Shown piece after piece: positions 1-4,635 of a DNA stretch of 5,432 bases. The notes under the pieces were generated by a model. That model saw nothing but the letters and a program-made list of their open reading frames with translations. It had not been told where the DNA came from and made no database searches. The DNA is from Hyphomonas sp. (GTDB lineage Bacteria; Pseudomonadota; Alphaproteobacteria; Caulobacterales; Hyphomonadaceae). The stretch's first letter is position 1, and each line of letters opens with the position of its first letter. Where the stretch lies: positions 1 through 5,432 of the forward strand of contig JARFRJ010000499.1 of assembly GCA_029287305.1 (NCBI GenBank). Direction: 5' to 3'. The position numbers and the translations under genes are program-made.

Positions 1-1139
1 GGCTGAATAATGCCGCCGGGACGAGGACTGTCGCCATAGGCAAGCTCAGCCGGTAGAAAAACAAGCCAGCGATCGCCCGGACGCATCAATTGCAAAGCCT
101 CGGTCCAGCCTGAGATAACTTGCGTGACACCAAATTGCGTCGACTCACCGCGCGCATAGGCGCTGTCAAACACCTCGCCCGTGCGCGCAAGACGGCCCTC
201 ATAATACACTTCGACACGTGAGCTTGGCACCGGTTTGGCCTGATCGTCCGCGCCGCTTTCCAGAACAATATATTCCAGACCGGACGCCGTGCGGACCCGT
301 TCAGGGGCCTCACGGTTCCAAGGCGTATATTTATCCCAAGCCGCGCTGTCGGACACTTCAGGCGTGATGGTTTCGATAAACTCCAGACGCATCAATATAT
401 TATCATTCGGGCCGATCGGCAGGCCCGGCAGATCAGCATCGCCAAAGGCCAAAGCCGGGGGCAGATAGACAAGCCAGTCATCGCCCGGACGCATCAGCTG
501 CAAAGCTTCTGCCCATCCGGGAAAAAGCGTATTTAGGCTTTGAGTGGTCGGATTATCTTTGTCAAAAGTCGTTTCCAAGCGGCGATTGTCCGCCGCTTTG
601 CGCAATTCAAAATTGTGCTTGACCTTATCAAGCGGACCCGGTGTCAGGCCAGATGGATCGCCTGCATTCAAAACAATATATTGCAGGCCACTGGCTGTGC
701 TCTGTACTTTCGGATCACTGGCATCCCAAGGTGTATGCTCGCTAAAATATTCCGCGCCAGGCACTGTGTCGGCAAGGGTTTCAAGCAGATAAATGCGGAA
801 GATCAGGTCCGCATTCGGGCCGATCGGGCCGCCAGGGGTTCCGGTTTCACCATAGGCCAGATCAGAGGGTAGATAGACCATAAACTCATCGCCAGGAACC
901 ATTAGCTGCAAGACTTCTGTCCAACCCATAATCACTTCAGAAAGACCAAAATTAACCGGTTCGCCGCGCGAGAATGAGGAATCAAATTGCGTGCCATCTT
1001 CGGCCAAGCGGCCATCATAATGCACGCTCACCTGATCGTTAAGGCCAGGCTTCTGGCCCAGCTGCGGGCCCGCACTGACTTGAATATATTGCAGACCGCT
1101 AGGCGTGGTGACAAGATCGTCCCGGGCATCATCCCAAGG
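1..1139 (-). repeat. Three-unit 408-bp (136-codon) tandem coding repeat, third unit cut by window edge
   Basis: Taking the conserved Pro-Trp of the linker as the unit start, the units are 732-1139 (unit 1), 324-731 (unit 2) and 1-323 (unit 3, incomplete). On the plus strand the landmark CCAAGG recurs at 1134, 726 and 318, exactly 408 bp apart, and AATATATT recurs in the same register. The Ser-Gly-Leu motif (residues 62, 198, 334), Gly-Trp (120, 256, 392) and Pro-Gly-Asp (130, 266, 402) also keep the 136-residue period without any net indel. Each unit consists of a linker of about 26 residues plus an FKBP domain of about 110 residues. Units 2 and 3 share the most DNA identity, for example 17 identical bases at 72-88 and 480-496. 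Confidence 0.92.
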
Positions 1140-1283
1140 ATAATAGGTTTCAAATGGATCAGGCAAAGCGACAACCTCCTCAGCCGTTAAAAGAGTTTCT
1201 GTCTGAACATCAGACAATTCAGGGCCCTGACAGGCTACGAGTATGCCGCCGAGCAGGAATGTGAGCAGGAATGAGCGGATCAT
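1..1283 (-). CDS. Tandem multi-domain FKBP-type peptidyl-prolyl cis-trans isomerase lipoprotein (C-terminus outside window)
   Basis: The gene reads leftward from ATG at 1283-1281 and stays open to the window edge, giving 427 codons with no stop. GGAG at 1290-1293 sits 6 nt before the ATG and supports this start. Residues 1-18 form a lipoprotein signal peptide (basic Arg3, hydrophobic core, lipobox LVAC with Cys18). Residue +2 is Gln, which by the E. coli rule suggests outer-membrane sorting. Three FKBP domains follow at about 62-168, 198-304 and 334-427+, in exact 136-residue register. Domains 1 and 3 keep FKBP12-type pocket residues (Tyr89/361, Phe100/372-Asp101/373, Phe112/384, Val-Ile117-118/389-390, Trp121/393, Tyr144/416). 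The middle domain keeps only Trp257 and conservative Phe225 and Phe280. Family knowledge: FKBPs isomerise Xaa-Pro bonds and often act as chaperones. A periplasm-facing folding role is inferred. Further domains beyond the edge are possible. The gene lies 109 bp downstream of ilvA on the same strand. Confidence 0.93.
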   Translation of the reverse strand, partial: MIRSFLLTFLLGGILVACQGPELSDVQTETLLTAEEVVALPDPFETYYPWDDARDDLVTTPSGLQYIQVSAGPQLGQKPGLNDQVSVHYDGRLAEDGTQFDSSFSRGEPVNFGLSEVIMGWTEVLQLMVPGDEFMVYLPSDLAYGETGTPGGPIGPNADLIFRIYLLETLADTVPGAEYFSEHTPWDASDPKVQSTASGLQYIVLNAGDPSGLTPGPLDKVKHNFELRKAADNRRLETTFDKDNPTTQSLNTLFPGWAEALQLMRPGDDWLVYLPPALAFGDADLPGLPIGPNDNILMRLEFIETITPEVSDSAAWDKYTPWNREAPERVRTASGLEYIVLESGADDQAKPVPSSRVEVYYEGRLARTGEVFDSAYARGESTQFGVTQVISGWTEALQLMRPGDRWLVFLPAELAYGDSPRPGGIIQ

Positions 1284-1289
1284 GAGGGT

Positions 1290-1293
1290 CTCC
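1290..1293 (-). promoter_or_regulatory. Ribosome binding site of the FKBP lipoprotein gene
   Basis: GGAG on the minus strand, 6 nt before ATG 1283-1281. It fixes the start that yields a complete lipoprotein signal peptide. Confidence 0.75.
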
Positions 1294-1338
1294 AGTTTAA
1301 ATTCGGTTTGGCTTTGAAGCCTCGCAAGGGGGGCCAGT

Positions 1339-1344
1339 ATCATA
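1339..1344 (-). promoter_or_regulatory. Possible -10 element for the FKBP gene
   Basis: TATGAT on the minus strand lies 55 bp before the FKBP start codon, in the 109-bp gap after ilvA. No good -35 hexamer is seen 16-18 bp upstream, so this is a weak candidate. Read-through from ilvA could also transcribe the FKBP gene. A short inverted repeat (AGACAG/CTGTCT, at about 1347-1369) overlaps the upstream side. No T-run follows it, so it is not a convincing terminator. Confidence 0.22.
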
Positions 1345-1392
1345 TAAGACAGGCATTTGTTGACTGTCTCTTGCATATATCAAGCCGTAAAA

Positions 1393-2616
1393 TCAACTTT
1401 GGTTTAACGGGCGCGGCGGATAGCCCGCTTGACTGAGCGCATCGATAACCTCTTGCGTATGCTGCGCATCGCGGGTTTCAATCAAAATATCAAATTCCGC
1501 CCCCTTTGCCGGGACATCGAGCGCAATCCGATTATGCGCCACCTCAATAATATTGGCCCCGCTATCGCCAATCATCTTGCTAACATGACCAAGGAGACCC
1601 GGCCTGTCATCCCCAATAATGCGGATATTGCTGAGACGTTTTTCCCGCACCAGAGCGCGCGTTAGGACAGACGCCAGAAGGCGCATATCAATGTTTCCGC
1701 CACATAGAATAAGGCCCACTTTTTTGCCAGAAAATTTAGCCGGATGCGCGAGCAAAGCGGCCAGACTGGCCGCGCCTGCGCCCTCTGAGATTGTCTTTTC
1801 AACGTCCACAAACAAAGTAATCGCACGCTCCAAATGCTCTTCTTCAACAAGCAGAATATCATCGACCACGCTGGCGACAATTTTCCGGGTCAGCGCCCCG
1901 GCCTGTTTCACCGCAATGCCTTCGGCAATGGTCGCGCCGCCAAGCTGGCTTGGGGTCAGGTCATTCATTACGGCATGCATGCTGGGATACATCGCCGCCT
2001 CAACACCGACAATCTGTGTCTGCGGGGCGAGCGCTTTCACCGCTGTGCCGACACCGCTGATCATTCCGCCGCCGCCAATTGGCACAATGATGGCGTCAAA
2101 ATCATTGACGTCCCGTAGCATTTCCAGGGCAATTGTGCCCTGTCCACTGATAATATCCGCATCATCAAAGGGATGAATAAAGGTCAGTCCCTCGCGCGCT
2201 CTGACCGTTGCGGCATGGACAGAAGCCTCATCAAAGCTTTGTCCTTCAAGCAGGACACGGGCGCCAAGATCGCGCGTATGCAAGACCTTATTGAAAGGCG
2301 TGCTAACGGGCATGACAATGGTTGCCGGAATACCCAGCCTGCGCGCATGATAGGCAACGCCCTGAGCGTGATTGCCCGCCGAGACGGCGATCACACCGCC
2401 GCGCTTTTCTGTTTCGGTTAGCTTGGAGAGCTTATTGAGCGCCCCGCGCTCTTTAAATGAGGCGGTAAATTGTAAATTCTCAAATTTCACCCAAACCTCA
2501 GCCCCGGTGATCTCTGAAAGTGTGCGCGAATGGCGTAAGGGTGTTTCAATAATCTGACCCTTCAAAACAGCTGCCGCGGCTTGTATTGTTTCCAGATTTA
2601 CAGCGCTGTCGGTCAT
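1393..2616 (-). CDS. ilvA: Threonine ammonia-lyase (threonine dehydratase), PLP-dependent, with C-terminal ACT domain
   Basis: This 407-residue cytoplasmic enzyme deaminates L-threonine to 2-oxobutanoate and ammonia, the entry step to isoleucine. The fold type II PLP domain spans about 1-320. The Schiff-base lysine is Lys55 in SFKERGA, the SAGNHAQG loop at 79-86 contacts the cofactor carboxylate, the phosphate-binding glycine loop is GGGGM at 181-185, and CGGN lies at 305-308. Residues about 329-403 form a single ACT domain beginning IRIIGDDRPG, a likely amino-acid sensor. The length and single ACT fit the shorter threonine dehydratase form rather than the E. coli biosynthetic IlvA of about 510 residues with a double regulatory domain. 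The ATG at 2616-2614 has only a distant AGGA (2629-2632, 12 nt away). It is divergent from the Fe-ADH gene. A catabolic TdcB-like or serine-deaminating role cannot be excluded, because no other isoleucine gene is in view. Confidence 0.93.
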   Translation of the reverse strand: MTDSAVNLETIQAAAAVLKGQIIETPLRHSRTLSEITGAEVWVKFENLQFTASFKERGALNKLSKLTETEKRGGVIAVSAGNHAQGVAYHARRLGIPATIVMPVSTPFNKVLHTRDLGARVLLEGQSFDEASVHAATVRAREGLTFIHPFDDADIISGQGTIALEMLRDVNDFDAIIVPIGGGGMISGVGTAVKALAPQTQIVGVEAAMYPSMHAVMNDLTPSQLGGATIAEGIAVKQAGALTRKIVASVVDDILLVEEEHLERAITLFVDVEKTISEGAGAASLAALLAHPAKFSGKKVGLILCGGNIDMRLLASVLTRALVREKRLSNIRIIGDDRPGLLGHVSKMIGDSGANIIEVAHNRIALDVPAKGAEFDILIETRDAQHTQEVIDALSQAGYPPRPLNQS

Positions 2617-2640
2617 TATACTGGCTTTTCCTGTGTCGAG

Positions 2641-2730
2641 AGTCTTCTGTCTAGACGCGGGGTTTAGGACGGCTGACCCTTTTGCACAAGGGGCTGTCCT
2701 GTCTAAAGTCTGCCTGACAGGCAGAAGACT
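2641..2730. repeat. Nested inverted repeats forming an extended cruciform/RNA-like fold between ilvA and the Fe-ADH gene
   Basis: The outer arms 2641-2652 and 2719-2730 are complementary over 12 bp with one G-T pair. Inside them, 2652-2656 (TAGAC) can pair with 2701-2705 (GTCTA). An inner hairpin pairs 2666-2673 with 2693-2700 (8 bp, one G-T) and, after a 3-nt bulge, 2677-2681 with 2688-2692 around the 6-nt loop TTGCAC. The element lies 24 bp upstream of the ilvA start and 146 bp upstream of the Fe-ADH start. No T-run follows on either strand, so it is not a standard intrinsic terminator. It may be a structured 5' leader, an operator cluster or a small dispersed palindromic repeat. The function is unknown. 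Confidence 0.55.
2709..2725. promoter_or_regulatory. Perfect 17-bp palindrome, possible operator
   Basis: TCTGCCTGACAGGCAGA has two perfect 8-bp arms around a central A (2717). This is typical of a homodimeric regulator site. Its right half overlaps the right arm of the larger 2641-2730 inverted repeat, so the two pairings exclude each other. It could control ilvA, the Fe-ADH gene or both. No regulator gene is present in the window to assign to it. Confidence 0.4.
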
Positions 2731-2865
2731 TCAAGTCCATCTGTATTTTTGCGCTGGAAAGCCTTCTGCCATAGACAGATTGAATTCAATTGCAGAGTTA
2801 ATCGCTCATGCCGCTTGATCCGGAGCCACAAATATGAACCATAAGGCGTGATCTAGAAAAGTGAC

Positions 2866-2870
2866 GAGGA
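2866..2870 (+). promoter_or_regulatory. Ribosome binding site of the Fe-ADH gene
   Basis: GAGGA, 6 nt before ATG 2877-2879. It favours this start over the in-frame ATG at codon 4. Confidence 0.75.
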
Positions 2871-2876
2871 AACCCC

Positions 2877-4010
2877 ATGCCTGTGATGAATTATCTGAAT
2901 ACTTGTATCTTCGATAATGGCGCGATCAAACTCTTGCCCAAACAGTTGAAACATTTAGGGGTGACACAGCCCTTTCTGATTACGGACCCTGGCATTAAAG
3001 CGGCCGGATTATTGGATAAAGTTCTGGCCGCTCTCGGGCGCCCGCCCGCCGGCTTGTTTGACCAGACAGTTGCCAACCCAACAGAGACGCAGGCGCGCGA
3101 AGCGACCCTTGCCTATAAGGAAAGCGGCGCGGATGGACTGATTGCGCTCGGCGGGGGGTCAGCCATGGATATCACTAAAATGGTTGGCCTGATGGCCAGT
3201 CATGACGGGCCTTATGATAAATATGCCGCGCATCTGGGCGGAATGCGTCATATCAAGCCTATTCCCCCCCTGATCGCGATACCGACAACAGCCGGGACAG
3301 GCTCTGAAGCGTCGGTCGGCCTGATTGCGGTAATGGATAATGGTCGTAAGGAAACCATCGTTTCCCCCCATCTGATCCCGAAAGTGGCCCTGTGCGATCC
3401 AGACTTGACGCTTGGCCTGCCCGCCTATCTAACCGCCGCGACAGGCATGGATGCGGTCACCCATTGTATTGAAGCAGTGCTGACCCCGGCGATTAATCCG
3501 CCCGCCGAAGGGGTTGGAATTGATGGGCTGCGGCGGGCCATTGGCGAGGGCTGGCTACAGCGCGCTGTCATGGATGGCTCTGATACAGAGGCCCGCTGGC
3601 ATATGATGATGGCAAGCTATGAAGGCGCTCTTGCCTTTATAAAAGGTCTTGGGAGCGTCCATGCCCTATCGCATGCGGCGGGCCGTCTTCATGAAAAACG
3701 CCTGCACCATGGCACGCTGAATGCCGTTTTCCTGCCGCACCTGCTGCGCGAGAACGCCGACGCCGCACCAGATAAATATTCCCGCCTGGCCGAAGCGATG
3801 CGGTTGAAAAACTCAACCGCACTCGCCGATACGATTGAGCGGCTGAACAGTGAGATCGGCCTGCCGGAAAACTTGGCGCAAATGGGGCTAAGCGCCGCCG
3901 ATGGCCCGGGCATTGTAGACTATGCATTGGCCGATTTAGCCCATGCTGGCAATGCTAAACCGCTCGGAAAAGGCGATTATGAACGTATTTATGAAACGGC
4001 TTTGGGGTGA
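2877..4010 (+). CDS. Iron-containing (group III) alcohol dehydrogenase
   Basis: This 377-residue soluble protein is of full family length (most Fe-ADHs have about 380-400 residues). The N-terminal nucleotide-binding half has GGGS at 92-95 followed by Asp98, and the family signature PTTAGTGSE at 136-144. The C-terminal helical half carries the four expected metal ligands: Asp192 and His196 in GMDAVTHCIE, His262 in GSVHALSHAAG, and His278 in LHHGTLNAVFLP. His266 occupies the usual catalytic-histidine position. The family oxidises primary alcohols or reduces aldehydes with NAD(P)(H) and Fe2+ or a similar metal. The LHHGTLNAVFLP segment resembles 4-hydroxybutyrate dehydrogenase-like and related members, but the substrate cannot be set from sequence and there is no pathway context. 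The gene stands alone, divergent from ilvA and convergent with tRNA-Val. The start is chosen by the GAGGA site. Confidence 0.93.
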   Translation: MPVMNYLNTCIFDNGAIKLLPKQLKHLGVTQPFLITDPGIKAAGLLDKVLAALGRPPAGLFDQTVANPTETQAREATLAYKESGADGLIALGGGSAMDITKMVGLMASHDGPYDKYAAHLGGMRHIKPIPPLIAIPTTAGTGSEASVGLIAVMDNGRKETIVSPHLIPKVALCDPDLTLGLPAYLTAATGMDAVTHCIEAVLTPAINPPAEGVGIDGLRRAIGEGWLQRAVMDGSDTEARWHMMMASYEGALAFIKGLGSVHALSHAAGRLHEKRLHHGTLNAVFLPHLLRENADAAPDKYSRLAEAMRLKNSTALADTIERLNSEIGLPENLAQMGLSAADGPGIVDYALADLAHAGNAKPLGKGDYERIYETALG

Positions 4011-4020
4011 AAATTTAAAA

Positions 4021-4095
4021 TGGTGGTCGATACAAGGATTGAACTTGTGACCCCTGCAATGTCAATGCAGTGCTCTACCGCTGAGCTAATCGACC
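4021..4095 (-). tRNA. tRNA-Val (anticodon GAC), CCA encoded
   Basis: The 75-nt cloverleaf folds fully. The acceptor stem is GGTCGAT/ATCGACC with discriminator A and encoded CCA (4021-4023). The D stem is GCTC/GAGC with loop AGCGGTA. The anticodon stem is CTGCA/TGCAG with the 7-nt loop TTGACAT, placing anticodon GAC at 4063-4061. The variable loop is 5 nt, and the T stem is ACAAG/CTTGT with loop TTCAATC. It reads GUC and GUU valine codons. It lies downstream of cpdR on the same strand, and its 3' end is 10 bp from the convergent Fe-ADH stop. The trailing sequence after CCA is TTTTAAATTTT. Confidence 0.97.
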
Positions 4096-4114
4096 ACGCT
4101 TTAAAAGGAATACG

Positions 4115-4143
4115 TAAATCCAATGCCGGGCCTGAATTGTCAA
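4115..4143 (-). promoter_or_regulatory. Likely promoter of tRNA-Val
   Basis: On the minus strand a perfect TTGACA -35 box (4138-4143) is followed, 17 bp later, by the poor -10 candidate GATTTA (4115-4120), about 20 bp before the mature tRNA 5' end. The position would give a short precursor leader. The -10 assignment is uncertain by one or two bases. Confidence 0.45.
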
Positions 4144-4171
4144 GCCTGTTTTCTAAATCAAAATCTCAATG

Positions 4172-4531
4172 TCAAGCTGCGATGAGATGTTCAAGCTGGT
4201 CAACAAGCTCGCGCAAATGAAACGGTTTGGACAAAACCTTTGAGCCTGCGGGGGTGGGCGCCTGCGCGGCCAGAGCAATCGCGGCAAAGCCAGTAATGAA
4301 GACAATTTTTATCTCCGGATCAATCTTGATTGCTTTTTGCGCCAGTTCAATCCCATCCATGCCCGGCATGACGATATCTGTGACCAAAAAGTCAAACACT
4401 TCACGCTCAAGAGATTCCAGAGCGCTTTCGCCATCTTCATGCTCGCGCACCTCATGGCCCGCCCGCCTTAAAGATGTGGTCAAAAAAGCACGTAATGTAT
4501 GGTCGTCTTCAGTTAAAAGAATTTTTGTCAT
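4172..4531 (-). CDS. cpdR: CpdR-type single-domain response regulator (ClpXP adaptor)
   Basis: This 119-residue protein is a stand-alone receiver domain with no output domain. It has the acidic pocket Glu8-Asp9-Asp10, phosphoacceptor Asp52 in TDIVMPGMDGIEL, Thr80 in VFITGFAA, and Lys102 in VLSKPFHLRELV. The TDIVMPxMDGIEL, FITGFAA and KVLSKPFHLR blocks are the recognisable CpdR pattern of alphaproteobacteria. From work in Caulobacter, unphosphorylated CpdR primes ClpXP for degradation of cell-cycle and signalling proteins, and CckA-ChpT phosphorylation turns it off. No partner is encoded nearby. The frame is open to an upstream ATG at 4585, but ATG 4531-4529 (MTKILLTEDD) matches the family start, and the extra 18 residues would not belong to a receiver domain. 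The SD is weak (ACAGG, about 8-9 nt upstream). Its stop overlaps a TTGACA box ahead of tRNA-Val. Confidence 0.92.
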   Translation of the reverse strand: MTKILLTEDDHTLRAFLTTSLRRAGHEVREHEDGESALESLEREVFDFLVTDIVMPGMDGIELAQKAIKIDPEIKIVFITGFAAIALAAQAPTPAGSKVLSKPFHLRELVDQLEHLIAA

Positions 4532-4635
4532 TATGCAGGGCCTGTAAAATTTCTGGCTAATGTGTATCAAGAAAGGGTAAATCACTTATGAAGATTGCGC
4601 TGATTTCAGCTCTGGACGTGAACTAATTATAATTT
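4532..4635. promoter_or_regulatory. Divergent promoter region of cpdR and the FGase-family gene
   Basis: This 104-bp AT-rich spacer must contain the promoters of both flanking genes if neither is read through from outside. On the minus strand TTGATA (within 4572-4577) is the best -35-like sequence for cpdR, with a weak TTACAG 17 bp downstream. On the plus strand TATAAT at 4628-4633 lies too close to ATG 4636 to serve that start. I see no clear full CtrA or other known operator. Confidence 0.35.

Noticed and set aside
540..1190. Plus-strand open frames of 67-110 codons
   Set aside because: They lie antisense to the three-domain FKBP gene, match no family I recognise, and are explained by its codon use.
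2666..2700. Hairpin as an intrinsic terminator or classical ilv attenuator
   Set aside because: No T-run follows on either strand, and I see no short leader peptide rich in Ile, Val, Leu or Thr codons.
2633..2818. Plus-strand 61-codon frame starting at GTG in the ilvA/Fe-ADH spacer
   Set aside because: It has no SD and no recognisable domain, and it runs through the inverted-repeat structure. The composition looks like chance.
4021..4095. tRNA-Val as a mobile-element attachment site
   Set aside because: There is no integrase, no repeated tRNA 3' end and no composition shift in the window. Both flanks look like core genes.
4020..4220. Plus-strand 66-codon frame over the tRNA
   Set aside because: It is the complement of tRNA-Val and the end of cpdR. 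The tRNA cloverleaf is complete.
4566..4580. CtrA-like half-sites (TTGA-N7-TAGC on the minus strand) upstream of cpdR
   Set aside because: The match to TTAA-N7-TTAA is too poor to call in such AT-rich sequence.
4532..4585. Longer cpdR start at ATG 4585
   Set aside because: It would add 18 residues ahead of the normal receiver start, and the CpdR family begins at the MTKILL-type methionine.
4628..4633. Perfect TATAAT as a -10 box for the FGase-family gene
   Set aside because: Transcription would start near 4640, after the ATG at 4636, and the next in-frame ATG lies beyond the conserved SPHSG motif.
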